Source: Bathynomus jamesi (Eukaryota; Arthropoda; Malacostraca; Isopoda; Cirolanidae). From it: 64,000 nt of DNA. A program made the position numbers and the translations under genes. Below, piece by piece: positions 1 to 10,114 of this stretch (the first letter of the stretch is position 1; every line of letters starts with the position of its first letter). The DNA is taken from contig JAJOZX010009465.1 in the NCBI GenBank assembly GCA_023014485.1, forward strand, positions 91,722 to 155,721. The letters are read 5' to 3'. The notes beneath the pieces are model-generated. The model had not been told where the DNA came from and did no database searches. It worked only from the letters and a program-made list of their open reading frames with translations.

Positions 1-47
1 GAAGTACATAAAGAGTTACAGCCTATATATAGGTTACAGAAAAAAAA

Positions 48-101
<54 letters not shown>

Positions 102-448
102 ATATATATACACAATAAACGGAGAAATAAAAATTAAAAATTAAAGGATTGTGGGAGGAGCATACAAATTTGTAAGGAAAACTATCGATTTTAGCACAAG
201 ATCAAATGAATTGTTTCCAACCAATGTTATAGATAAAAAAAAAAAACCCGATTTTTAGCACAAGATCAAATGAATTGTTTCCAACCAATTTTATAAAAAA
301 AAAAAATACAAATTTATACTGGAAATCTGCCCGGGTTTTAGCACTCTGCCCTTCTTGGTTAAGGCTCGATGTATATAAAAATAAATTGAAAAATAAAAGT
401 TATTAGAGTAGCATACAAGTTTACCAAAGATTTAGCGTTCTACCCTTC

Positions 449-1342
449 TTATCTAAATCCGTTCTGAAGGAATTCAAAACAACAGGATCGCGTTGAAAAA
501 GACCTTTGCTTATTGAAGTTATTTGTAAGTTGGATAATGGCAGACTCAAGAATATTTCTATTAACAATGTTGCTAGAGTGAAATAAAACTGAAGCATTAT
601 TCCAATCAATACAGTGGGATAACTCTGACAAATGGACAAAAAGGGCACTGGACGACTGTCCTGTTCTAACGGAATATTGATGCTGTTTTATACGTGTGTG
701 CAAATCCTTTCCCGTCTGACCTATGTAAAAGGAATCACATTGTTTACACCCAATTTTATAGATAATGCCTGAATTATTGGTAGGGCTATTTTTACTATGA
801 TATTTTTCACAATATTGTTATATGAAAATACTACATTAATATCCAAAAGTTTAAGTACATTAGCAATGCCTAAAAAGCCGGGAAAAATGGAAGTACTAAA
901 ATATTTTTTGATAAAGTACGAGTTTGTATTCACACGATAAAAAGTTCGTTTTGCCTTGTTGAGACAAGATTCCATAAACGCATGGATAACACAGATCACT
1001 TCTAATACCGTTGATTTTTCCTAATTCGGCATCGATGTATTCCGGACTGGCGATCCTAAGGGCGCGGAGAAACATTGAAGAAAAAATGGCCTTCTTAGTG
1101 GGGGTGTCATGTCCCGAGTAAAAGTGTACGTAGGACAAATTGTTTTTTTTTTTCCGATAGATACTAAACTTAAAACCTGGGCTTTCCCTATGTACACGCA
1201 CATCCAAAAACGGGATTGAGTTGCCTTGTTCCACTTCTAAAGTAAACTTAATGGAGCGGACTTGATCATTTAACTGAAGGAGGAAGTTATCCAGGTCACG
1301 ATTCATGGGCCAGATACACAAAATATCGTCGACGTACCGCAC
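449..1342 (-). pseudogene. Penelope-like reverse transcriptase / GIY-YIG endonuclease, frameshifted
   Basis: On the minus strand, 1342-896 encodes the end of a PLE reverse transcriptase: the catalytic motif is RYVDDIL and the downstream motif is IPFLDV. The reading then shifts frame to 999-721 (LLDINVVFSYNNIVK) and again to 703-449. Across the last shift the frame reads IYKIGCKQC...FYIGQTGKDLHTR and then HTRIKQHQYSVRTG, HLSE and LESAI, which is the GIY-YIG-type endonuclease characteristic of PLEs. The fingers and palm N-terminus of the RT are absent. With at least two frameshifts it cannot encode one protein. The RT-then-GIY-YIG order makes PLE the clear assignment. Confidence 0.85.
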
Positions 1343-1701
1343 CCAAGGGATGCCAACCCCCAGGATTCTCGGAATGTAAGTAATTTCGAAAAACTCCGTA
1401 TAAATATTGGAGAGTATAAATTTTTTTTTTTTTTTTTATAACATTGGTTGGAAACAATTCATTGATCTTGTGCTAAAAATCGGTAGTTTTTTTTTTATCT
1501 ATAACATTGGTTGGAAACAATTCATTTGAGCTTGTACTAAAAATCGATAGTTTTTCCTTACAAATTTGTATGCTCCTCCGACAATCCTTTAATTTTTAAT
1601 GTTTATTTTTATTTCTCCGTTATTGTATATATATATATATATATAATATATTTTTTTTTTTTTCTGTAACCTATATATAGGCTGTAACTCTATGTTCTTC
1701 A

Positions 1702-1741
1702 GTGTTCCCGAGGATGTTATTAGACGAAAGCGCTTGAGCAT
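1702..1741 (+). ncRNA. Degenerate hammerhead ribozyme in PLE1 pseudo-LTR
   Basis: This is the same 40-nt layout as the intact copy at 3702-3741, but the first core box reads CCGAGGA instead of CUGANGA (U4 changed to C) and stem I has mismatches (gtgttc against gagcat). The GAAA box and minimal stem III (AGCGCU) remain. It is probably inactive. Confidence 0.55.
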
Positions 1742-1810
1742 CATCTGTGTTTCCTTTCCTTCGTGGTTTTATTCATATAATATTTTTCAGTGTTACTTTC
1801 GTGAAATAAT

Positions 1811-1855
<45 letters not shown>

Positions 1856-1894
1856 GTAATATGCATAAACTCGCGATTTTATGTAATGCGAAAA

Positions 1895-1965
1895 TGTTCC
1901 CAACAGAACTGGAATCCAGCACCCTTGAGTAGAAGGTGAGGGCACTAACCATTACACTACAAAGT
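1895..1965 (-). repeat. tRNA-derived SINE head
   Basis: On the minus strand the sequence reads TAGTGTAATGGTTAGTGCCC (A-box/D-arm-like), then an anticodon-arm-like hairpin (CACC...GGTG), then GGATTCCAG (degenerate B box). This resembles a tRNA promoter region, but the T arm is poor, so a SINE head or tRNA pseudogene fits better than a functional tRNA. Confidence 0.45.
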
Positions 1966-2116
1966 AAAAGTTAGTACAACCTGGTGGATATTTCAACACC
2001 CGAGGAAGTACATAACGTTTTCGCGTCCAGAGAGATTTTCTTACTAACCTTCATGCACTCGAGGCAATGACAGCATTTTATTAAAATCTCTGGTGTACTG
2101 ACTTTTAACTTGTCGT

Positions 2117-2182
2117 AGCGTGGTGGTAGCGCCCTCCCTGGCTGCTCAAAAGGTAGTGAGCTCGAATTTCGGTGGGAATGTT
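2117..2182 (+). repeat. tRNA-like SINE head fragment
   Basis: The sequence reads GCGTGGTGGTAGCGCCCTCC (A-box-like) and about 35 bases later GAGCTCGAATTTC, a B-box-like motif. The spacing fits a tRNA-derived pol III promoter. No intact cloverleaf can be drawn. The following stretch to 2880 shows no recognisable gene. Confidence 0.35.
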
Positions 2183-2879
2183 TTTGTATATACTGTATAT
2201 ATATATGTATGTATAACTTTAATAAATGTTAAATGCAAAATGCATTTCCGCTGGAATACTCGTAAAACTCATTTGCCAAGAGTTTCGTTAATGAAAAGGT
2301 CCCCATCAACGAAGACTGAGAAGTTAGTGTTGATGCATCTTAAAAATTTCTTAATAGAACGATTTGAATAGAATATTGGAAAAGTTTTCCTAATCTTGGA
2401 ATTTAAGATGTTCTCACTAATAAGATTTGTTTCCTTTTCATTAATGATGTGTTATCGATGATAATATTATATACGTTGTAGAAGTTAATAATTCGTGTTA
2501 ATAATGCATTAATATTAGTAGCAAGAATTACTAACTCCTCTGGTGTATAGAAATCATTGGTTAACTCTCCTTGCTTTGTAGTGTCTCCTAAGGTTGCGTA
2601 AAACCTTCTGTTGTTAGTTAGAATAATCAGTTACCCGGACGCCATTTGCAACAATGAGCTAGCTGTACAATGGAAATGCGATGTTTTCTTAATTTAAACT
2701 ACGTTGCCCAAGACAATATGTGACCTTCATTAATTTTTATGTGAAGATCGCGAATGACAGAAAATCGATTCTTTTTATGCAATTTTAATAGTCTGTAATC
2801 TCAAAACTGAAAGCGAAAGTCCTTTTTTTTATGCAGAGATATCATTAATTAAGTCTAGGTCTGTACTTAAAACTAAATC

Positions 2880-2995
2880 TAGAATATTAGCAAAGTCAGT
2901 ATATACTATATATATTACATCAGTATTTTTGACTCGAACACAACGCTTGCAGTATTTTCTCTTGGTGGTCTAATAACTGTGATAGGCATGATCTT
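2880..2995 (-). pseudogene. LINE reverse transcriptase fragment (relative of LINE D)
   Basis: Minus-strand translation gives AGRSCLSQLLDHQEKILQA followed by TDVIYIVYTDFANILD. These match in order the LINE D segment GFRSGRSCLSQL...NYDVIYTDFAKAFD (36785-38929). Only this palm fragment remains, about 40 codons, with no open frame around it. Confidence 0.55.
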
Positions 2996-3091
2996 CCAGC
3001 TTTCAATTTTCTTTTAATCTCAAAAGAAAAGAATAATTATATACTGTAGTTTTGTAAACAATTTTCATGTAATGCAGCAAAGGGTAATTGA

Positions 3092-3199
3092 ATTCAAGCA
3101 CAGATACTGTTAAAATTTATGGAGAAATACATCCATACCCAAGAAGTTACTGAAAGGACACTAAAAGAGAATGTAATGAATCTGATTATGACAAGTAAT
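3092..3199 (+). pseudogene. LINE endonuclease fragment
   Basis: The plus strand reads IQAQILLKFMEKYIHTQEV followed by NLIMTSN. The same segment occurs in the LINE fossil at 59551-59913 (IQAQMLFKFMKKCTYAQEV...LNLIMTSN) and more distantly in the LINE D endonuclease. It is a short orphan exonuclease/endonuclease/phosphatase-fold piece truncated by a TA tract at 3196. Confidence 0.55.
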
Positions 3200-3265
3200 A
3201 TATATATATATGTACAGTATATATATATGATGAATAAAACCACGAAGGAAAGGAAACACAGAATG

Positions 3266-3305
3266 GTGTTCAAGCGCTTTCGTCTAATGGCATCCTCAGG
3301 AACAC
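3266..3305 (-). ncRNA. Hammerhead ribozyme (PLE type, minimal stem III)
   Basis: Read on the minus strand: stem I 5' strand GUGUUC, core CUGAGGA, stem II GCC-AUUA-GAC region, core GAAA, minimal stem III A-G-C-G-C-U (2 bp), cleavage base U17, and stem I 3' strand GAACAC. Stem I pairs over six bases. All invariant core positions (C3 U4 G5 A6 G8 A9; G12 A13 A14; A15.1-U16.1) are present. PLE pseudo-LTRs are known to carry such minimal hammerheads, which process element transcripts. Confidence 0.75.
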
Positions 3306-3701
3306 TGAAGTACATAAAGAGTTACAGCCTATATCTAGGTTACAGAAAAAAAAATATATATATACACACACATTCACACACACATATATATACATACATA
3401 TATATATATATATACACACACACACATATATATATATATATAATAAACGGAGAATTAAAAATTAAAGATTAAAGGATTGTGGGAGGAGCATGCAAATTTG
3501 TAAGGAAAAACTACCGATTTTTAGCACAAGATCAAATGAATTGTGCTAAAAATCGGTAGTTTTTCCTTACAAATTTGTATGCACCTCCCACAATCCTTTA
3601 ATCTTTAATTTTTAATTGTCCGTTTTTTGTATATATATATATAGTATATATTATTTTTTTTCTGTAACCTATATATAGGCTGTAACTCTTTATGTACTTC
3701 A

Positions 3702-3741
3702 GTGTTCCTGAGGATGTCATTAGACGAAAGCGCTTGAACAC
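3702..3741 (+). ncRNA. Hammerhead ribozyme (PLE type, minimal stem III)
   Basis: This is the partner of the motif at 3266-3305, on the opposite strand. GUGUUC-CUGAGGA-UGUCAUUAGAC-GAAA-GCGCUU-GAACAC gives a 6-bp stem I, a stem II closed by GUC/GAC, and a 2-bp stem III, with predicted cleavage after the second U of GCGCUU. Only stem II differs from its partner (GUC against GCC). Confidence 0.75.
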
Positions 3742-3789
3742 CATCTTTCCTTTCCTTCGTGGTTTTATTCATCATAAATATTTTTCACG

Positions 3790-3810
3790 TGTTACTTTCG
3801 TGAAATAATT

Positions 3811-3860
<50 letters not shown>

Positions 3861-3891
3861 ATATATAATATATATAATATATATATATATA
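3790..3891. repeat. (TA)n microsatellite
   Basis: An almost pure TA tract runs directly into the terminus of the mariner-type element that starts at 3892. Confidence 0.95.
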
Positions 3892-4042
3892 CAGGGTGTC
3901 CGAGAATTATCTGTACAATTTTTGGCTGTTATTAAAAGTCAACCATGAAGTGTAGAAATTCCAGTGTTGTCCCATTTTACAGAGAATCTCATTAAGTTTT
4001 TTCTTATACCACGTTTTGACAAGTTTTTAGAAATGTACGCGG

Positions 4043-5094
4043 GTGACAGACATTGATGATTTAAAAGCAAGAATCACAGCTGCTATTGAGCGAATTGATG
4101 TGGATATGCTGCAGCGTACATGGCAGAGCTTGGCACTTCCGCAAACACTTCCGCAAACCGCAAATTCCGCAATTGCGGAAGTATGTTTTTCGTTTGCGGA
4201 TTTGCGTTTGCGGCAAAGTCATCGCAAATTAGTGAATTTGCGTTGCGGAACTAAGACCGCAAACGCAAATCTTTCCGCAAATTTCCCACGTGGCCACTGG
4301 CCACTGGCCAAGATATAATGAAGCCCAAAAGGGCCAGCCTGACCTCTGACAACTTCGAACGTCTCGTGTTCATGAAGGGGAACATGGACTTATTAAAACT
4401 GGATTTAGCTCAGTTACTGGAGGAGGACGACTGAACTTGTTGACAAAGCCAGAGGCGTACACTTGTAGAGGCTAGAGGGGTTGAGTTGTACAGCGAGTTC
4501 AAGTTGTGTACAGTCACAGTGTTAACTTAATTTAACTTGTGTAATGTAATGTGTGTACAGTTACTACAGTTACAGTACAGTCTTCTCTAACGTGTCTAAG
4601 TCGCAAAATTTATGAAATTCAAATGATTAAATTTATTATTTAATTTATTTACTATTTACTTGCAGGAGGTGTTTTTGTTCAATATAATATATCAATATAT
4701 GTAGTATTTTTATTTCTTCTACAATAGTGATTTATTGTAATAAATTATTTAGCCTTGTTTTTAATAAAAACAAGGCTAAAACATTAAACATTAAAAAGAT
4801 ATAAAAACTTTTTATACCTCTTTAATGTTTTAGATACTTTTTATAGTTAAAATTGCGATTGCGGAATTTGCGGTTTGCGGAAGTGTTTGCGGAAGTGCCC
4901 AGCACTGTAAAAATTGGAAATATGGTTTGCGTTTGCGGATTTGCGGTTGCGGAAGGTAAGGTTTGAGTTTGCGGATTTGCGATTGCGGAAGTGATTTTGA
5001 GTTTGCGGTGCCCAGTTCTGGTACATGGCAACATTTGGAGTATCGATTGGATGTTTTGCGAATCACTAATGGTGCACATATCGAATGTTTGTAA
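4043..5094 (+). pseudogene. Mariner-type transposase C-terminus, split by a hAT insertion
   Basis: 4043-4123 encodes DIDDLKARITAAIERIDVDM...LQRTWQ. The reading resumes after the hAT insertion at 5029 with HLEYRLDVLRITNGAHIECL and a stop at 5092-5094. This is the typical C-terminal end of mariner-like transposases (compare ITPEMLQNVF...GAHVET in the element at 12454). The DNA-binding and catalytic domains are deleted. Removing the 897-bp insertion plus one copy of its 8-bp duplication restores the reading. Confidence 0.75.
4124..5020 (+). mobile_element. hAT deletion derivative with 8-bp target duplication
   Basis: The insertion begins CAGAGCTTGGCAC and ends GTGCCCAGTTCTG, giving imperfect inverted ends CAGARCTKGGCAC as in many hAT elements. 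It is flanked by an exact 8-bp duplication gtacatgg (4116-4123 and 5021-5028). Both subterminal zones are packed with short TTGCGGA/TCCGCAA motifs in both orientations, as expected for hAT transposase-binding sites. Coding sequence is nearly gone: about 4335-4433 reads LTSDNFERLVFMKGNMDLLKL...LLEEDD, like the end of a hAT dimerisation domain. Confidence 0.85.
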
Positions 5095-5361
5095 CAACGT
5101 TACTTTAATAAAAGAAACTTTTGAAAATACAGATTCTAAATAAGAATTTTACGTGTGTTATCAAGAATTTTATTAAAAGATGAAATTGTACAGATAATGT
5201 TCGGACACACTGGAATTTCTAAAAAACTTGTCAAAACTTGGTATCAGAAAAAAACTTAATGAGATTCTCTGTAAAATGGGACAACACTGGAATTTCTACA
5301 CTTCATGGTTGACTTTTAATAACAGCCAAAAATTGTACAGATAATTCTCGGACACCCGGTA

Positions 5362-7852
5362 TTATGAAATTATAACAGCGGAACAAATAATGCACACAGT
5401 TGAAGATCTTTAGGTCTTCTTGAGACCAGTTTTAGTCGGCTCTTTGAATTCCTTGCGATGCTGAGCGACTGCGCGGAGAAGGTACTGCTTTTGCGCTTCA
5501 TCCTTCGTGATTGTGCTGTTGAAAGCCTTAATGAGCGCAACTCCTCTTTCTGCGCAATCGTTAACCACTGCCATCTTCTCTACACGTTCCTTCATTCCTT
5601 GGTAAGCTGGATCTGTGTTCCAATCATTTGGTGTCTTGGACAGGAATGATTGCGCCTGTTCACTTCCGTGCTGCATGGCGAGGTTGAAGAAGATTGCTGA
5701 ACGTTTGGTGGCATAGAATTCTAAGGGATTGCTCGAGGAGAACGTTTTTCCGTCCACGCGCTTGAGTCCTTTTCTTTTTTCGGGAACAGCTACGATGTTG
5801 TGAGCAATCCTCTCCTTCGTGGACGCGTGAACTCGAGGATCAAAGAGTGCCAAGGGGATTAAATGCTCAGAAATGAACCACAAATGGCCCTTCATCGCGA
5901 CAAATGCCGCGTCGTTCGTCTTTCCTGGGTGAGCTTTCAGCTGGCGCAAGAAAGTGAGGTCATTCAATGGAGCCATGTATGCAACACTGGCCTCGTTCCA
6001 GTAGCGGCCGTAAAGGAGCGTGATAAACAGGTTTAGTTCCTCGATGTTCCGTTTCTCGGTCTGAAGCAAGGTGAATTGATCTTTGAATAGGAACACCTTG
6101 GGTGTGTAAATGGCCTTGGCCATCCATCGCGCATGGTGCATGGCTCCAGAGCTTCGAATTCTCACAGGACCGTCAAGCTTCCTCCCCAAGAAAAGGAGGC
6201 AGAGAAGCATCAGTTCATCATAGTCGTCCCGCTGGCTCTTCTTGACAGCCTCCTTGTAATAGGAGACCATTTCCTTACTCTGCTGCTTGTTTCAATGAAC
6301 AGGCTGTCGGGTGCACTCTCGAACTTGCTGCGATCAATGAAAACCCAGTGCTGCTTGAAGCGCTTGAATAGGCCAATTTCAGGTCCACTGGATGTTCCGA
6401 AACAAGCACCGAAGGCCGCAGCAAGGACGACTTCTACCACGTGGTGTCGGCAAGCGATCCACACCAGATCAATACCCAACTCCTTTTCAATGAGAGTACA
6501 AGCTCCAGCATGAAGTCCCGTGTTGGACACAGTTGTATCAAAAACAAGACCTCGAACGTTGCCCCTCAAAGACCAGTCGTCCACGAGCTTCAGGCACGCC
6601 TGAGCCTGAGATGCTCCGGTTGCAGCAGCTACCATTGGAACTCCAAGGAGTTTCTCTTCCCCGTTACCGGTTACAAACACAGCCACACGGTCCACCACCT
6701 CTAACCCATTGGAGATATCTGTAAGCAGCTTACTATCTCAGTGCAAGAGAAGGGGCTCATGGGTCTTGAAAGTGATCTGATCTTCGCGGCACACCGCTTC
6801 ACGTGTACATTGTCTCACGCGACGAATGGTGCTGCGTGAGATTGACACTTCGTCCAAGTTGTGCCCCAGCGATTTAATAGTTGCTGCGACCACAGCCATT
6901 CCTTTCCTGTCACTGATGTTGTGGCGATCCAAAGCTAAGGAAATGTCAGGCGTGATCACAGACTTCAATCGCTTAGGAGAGGAACGTTTTCGTGCTGACT
7001 CCTTAAAAACTACAGTATCTGAATCTGATGATTCAGATGTGCTTGAACTAGAAGCCTCCAGTTCTCCCTGGGACCATCTCGCATCCACCTCGCGCTTGGC
7101 CTTCTCTCGGTTCATCTCCGCCTCACACCGAATCCTCTTCCTCGTTTGTTGGTCAGCCATTTTCTTGTCAATCGAGCCAAAGCTGGAGGAAGTGGGATTA
7201 TCGAGCTGAGCGACAAGGAAGTTCTTGTCCTCCTCATTCATCATGGTCTCGAGGGCGTCATGACGTGAAAGATCGAACACATCGTCAAGGTCTCCGCGAA
7301 ATATGTCCTCCTTCATTCTGTAGGATGGGAAATTCTTTGTGCGGTTCTTCTTCAGCTCCTTGTATTGCTCGTACAGTTTCAGGAGCTTCTTCTCAGCGTA
7401 TCTGGTATCCGTCATTGGAACGTTTGCTTTTGTCCAAAATGGGATCAAAGCCTCAATGATCATCACCGCACTGTTATATTCTGTCTTCCTCTCCTCCAGA
7501 TGGTGGAACATGAATTTCCGGAGGACTTGAAGCTTGGTATGGAGTCCTGCCCTAGTTAACTTCTCCTCCGCCTTCCCTAGTAACCACACCTCACTGCTAG
7601 ACCGTGTTTTTGATTGCTTCGGCAGCATTTCTACACATTCCTACAAAAGAAGAAGCCAAATTTAATCATACTATAGTAATTTAATCAGTCATTAGTGAGA
7701 CACGTCATGCATGATTGAGCGACCTCTTAACGATACCGGAGACCAACCATACTTCACACACTTATTCACACTAAGTGTAGGAACAAAACCAACAATGACC
7801 CAAAAGTGAAATCTCAGATGCTAAATTTTCCCTATGCTTGTGAACCACCCTA
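5362..7852 (-). mobile_element. Putative DNA transposon P1 of unassigned superfamily
   Basis: A large transposase-like gene (5410-7628) lies in a unit whose 5' end, on the minus strand, is TAGGGTGGTTCACAAGC at 7852, beside a TA tract. The same terminal heptamer TAGGGTG starts the P3 element at 30985 and the P2 locus at 27831. No matching 3' terminus is visible: the sequence runs into the mariner element at 5361. Transposon status is inferred from the family relation and shared terminus. Confidence 0.55.
5410..7628 (-). pseudogene. P1: large transposase-like protein, one nonsense codon and one frameshift
   Basis: The minus strand encodes about 740 residues in three stretches. 7628-6738 carries an N-terminal segment (PFWTKANVP), a Lys/Arg-rich coiled-coil-like region, a Ser/Asp-rich stretch (SSSSTSESSDSD) and a helical part ending STIRRVRQ. 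A TGA at 6736-6738 interrupts the motif H-[W]-DSK. 6698-6210 carries FDTTVSNTG, LVWIACRHHVVE and FKRFKQHW. After a frameshift near 6250, 6270-5410 carries MHHARWMAKAIY and VNDCAERGVALI. The order matches P2 and P3. I propose D (WDSK), D (FDTT) and E (AERG) as catalytic residues; this is inference. I cannot assign a named superfamily. The frame is otherwise well preserved for a fossil. Confidence 0.6.
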
Positions 7853-7906
7853 ATATATATACTGTATATATGGGATTGAACTCAGAATGGTCCCCTGAGG
7901 TTTTTT

Positions 7907-8112
7907 ATGATACACACAGACCGTACATGGAACAAGGAACTCTTCTGGGAAAATTAAATCCACTATAGTCCGAATAAGTAATGGTAAATGACAAACACTA
8001 TAGTTTTTTCTTTTTCATGATATTAGCCCGACGTGGGCAACGGGTCACTCGCAAAGAGGTCCCAAAAATATGGCTTCCCTCACCAGCTATCTGCACGGTC
8101 TGTGTGTATCAT
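7907..8112. mobile_element. Small MITE-like element with 18-bp inverted ends
   Basis: ATGATACACACAGACCGT at 7907-7924 is exactly reverse-complemented at 8095-8112. The 206-bp unit has no ORF and is followed by a TA tract. A target duplication is not clear. Confidence 0.55.
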
Positions 8113-8159
8113 ATATATATATATATATATACTGCATTATGAATTGTTCTAAAATAAAT

Positions 8160-8850
8160 ATAATTTAAAATATATATTAATTCCAAATATTTACTTCTGT
8201 TGATTCACATAAAATAATTTTGTTTACAAGAACAACATTTTTAACAAAATAATTTCCTCTCAATTCAGTCTACATTAAATTTTTGAAGTTTTTGTTCACA
8301 ATATTAATTTGTTGAATTTTATTCACACTTCTTTGGACAAAACAAGTTTGTTGGGTAACAATTTTTTTTATAAATTTTTCTTTTCTCTGCATTTGTACTT
8401 AGACACTAAATAATTTATTGACGAAAGACCCCTTCAGAAACGAGTCACCTTATATTTAAAAAAAGTTTATTGTTTGAAAAATTGTATAACTTCGGATCTC
8501 ATCCCATAAAAAAAGACAAAACAGTAACCCTTGTTCGTCGTATTTTAGGCCAAGTTTTTCAGATTGGCCTTATAACTAACATTACATATATAGATGGCAT
8601 ATTTTGTACTAGAGCCAAAAATCTTTAAATTCGAATTTTATATGCGGTATATATAAATTATTCAACTCATTACTTTTGCTGTTGGCTTTCTTTCTTAAGC
8701 AAAAGAAAATTTGTCAGTAATATTTTGAAGAAACTAAATATCACTGACAAATTTTCTTTTGCTTAAGAAAGCCAACAGCAAAATTAAAGTGACAGTTTTA
8801 AAGGTATGTTAAAATTCTATTAATATAACAAATTTCGCTCCATTGAAAGG

Positions 8851-8911
<61 letters not shown>

Positions 8912-9440
8912 CTCCATTTTATAAAGTTAAAAGTGAATAAAAAATTAACTGACGATTTGAATTTGGAGTAACTACCCGTTATTAGTCCAAAATATGTCAT
9001 TCATATAACATTAGTGATAAGGCCAGTCTGAAAAACTTGGCATAACATGCAGCGACCAGAGGTCGCTAGTCTTTTTCTCTTTTTTTTTTTATGGGTATGA
9101 AATTTCAAGTTAAACAATTTTTCTGGTGGTAAACCTTTATTTTTTTTTTTTTAATAAAAATTGATTCGTTTTTGAAAGGTATTTTCATCAGTTAATTATT
9201 TAGTGTTTAAATGCAAATGCAGGGAAAAAACAAACTTTTGTTACTCAACAAACTTGTTTTATCCAAAGAAATATGAATGAGTCACCAAATTAAAACTGTA
9301 CAAAAACTCCCAAAAATCAATGTAGACTGAATTGGAGGTAAAAATATTTTGTTAAATAAAATGAAAAGCATTTTGCTAAAAAAGTTCTTTTTTTCGTGAA
9401 AAAAATTATTTTATGTGAATCCACAGAATTTGGCTCTCTG
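8160..9440. repeat. Long imperfect inverted repeat around a (CT)n core
   Basis: Sequence from about 8195 to 8625 is repeated in reverse complement from about 8975 to 9435 (for example 'acaaacttgttttatccaaa' and 'caatgtagactgaattgg' on the right mirror 'ggacaaaacaagtttgtt' and 'caattcagtctacatt' on the left), with indels. A second tighter palindrome lies inside (8675-8722 with 8737-8783, 'gctgttggctttctttctta'), followed by a ~60-bp (CT)n tract at 8854-8914. No ORF is supported. It could be a large fold-back element. Confidence 0.6.
8854..8914. repeat. (CT)n microsatellite
   Basis: A nearly pure CT tract with one TT interruption. The reading frames across it are low-complexity artefacts. Confidence 0.95.
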
Positions 9441-9910
9441 TGATGAATGTGCAATAATGAGAATTTCATTCAACCCCCCCCCCCCTCGGCTGCAGCACGT
9501 GCACCGCTTTTGCAATGGCTGACTTCGTTGCCCACTCGAACGGGCACTTCATCTCGCAGCCTAATAATGCTGGCGTTGTTGGCATTATTGTATATTGAAC
9601 TTCGTGATTTTTTTTAAGTTAAATGAATCATATGTGAATATATTTCATCATATATTTTTGTTTTGATCGTAAATACAAAACGATTGACCTATACCCATTT
9701 GTAACTTGCACGAATAACTGAGAATACAAAAATCATGATATAAACAGTCGCTTCATTCGCCGAAATAAACCCCTAAAATTACTGTTTTAGGGGAACATTA
9801 TAATTATTGCGAGTTTAGTATCTTTTTCATATGTGGAACGCAAATGACCAATAAACCAATTTAATTGGACGTACGAGTTAGTTTTATATTCATAGTAAAT
9901 TCATACTTTC

Positions 9911-10114
9911 GGATCACCTGAAGATCTGTCACCCCAGCCTTTTTTAGTTAGCTTTATAAGGCTAACTAACGAAACTATCACGACTTAACCTAACCAGTCT
10001 TTAGGTCAAATGTACGCCCTTGACGATTGGTTAGGTTAGGTCGTGATATTTTCGTTAGTTAGCCTTATAAAGCTAACTAAAAAAAGGCTGGGGTGACGGA
10101 TCTTCAGGTGATCC
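9911..10114. mobile_element. 204-bp palindromic MITE with 8-bp target duplication
   Basis: The unit starts GGATCACCTGAAGATC and ends GATCTTCAGGTGATCC. Arms of ~95 bases (including 'ccagccttttttagttagct') pair around a short centre near 10010. It is bounded by the exact 8-bp direct repeat atactttc at 9903-9910 and 10115-10122, which proves insertion. There is no coding sequence. An 8-bp duplication fits hAT or P superfamilies, but the ends do not settle which. Confidence 0.8.

Larger units (their letters stand above)
1..1790 (-). mobile_element. Penelope-like element PLE1 between inverted pseudo-LTRs
   Basis: The first ~300 bases recur in reverse complement at about 1430-1760 (blocks include 'ctgtaacctatatataggct' and 'acaaatttgtatgctcctcc'), so the RT/endonuclease fragment lies between two inverted copies of the same terminal sequence. 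Inverted pseudo-LTRs are a known PLE arrangement. Each copy carries an internal ~60-bp partial duplication around 'agcacaagatcaaatgaatt'. The left copy is cut by the window edge. The element is decayed and its 5' coding part is missing. Confidence 0.75.
3228..3788. mobile_element. Fold-back PLE remnant: two pseudo-LTRs head to head
   Basis: 3228-3535 and 3536-3788 are inverted copies of the PLE1 pseudo-LTR. They meet with almost no spacer at 3520-3560 (ACCGATTTTTAGCACAAG... then ...TTGTGCTAAAAATCGGT). No coding sequence remains between them. TA-rich tracts sit in both arms, and each arm carries an apparently intact hammerhead motif pointing inward relative to the outer flanks. Confidence 0.7.
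3892..5359 (+). mobile_element. Deleted mariner-type element with ~135-bp inverted repeats
   Basis: The left end CAGGGTGTCCGAGAATTATC and the right end (reverse complement CCGGGTGTCCGAGAATTA) begin ~135-bp terminal inverted repeats with few mismatches, flanked by TA dinucleotides at 3890-3891 and 5360-5361. The only transposase sequence left is the last ~55 codons. Inside the right repeat, at about 5165-5225, lies a second, older-looking terminus (GTGTCCGAACATTATC), so the ends are nested. The element is non-autonomous. Confidence 0.8.

Noticed and set aside
3119..3472. 117-codon plus-strand frame rich in IYIYTH
   Set aside because: Most of it is translation of a PLE pseudo-LTR and TA/CA microsatellite. 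Only the first ~25 codons are a real LINE endonuclease scrap.
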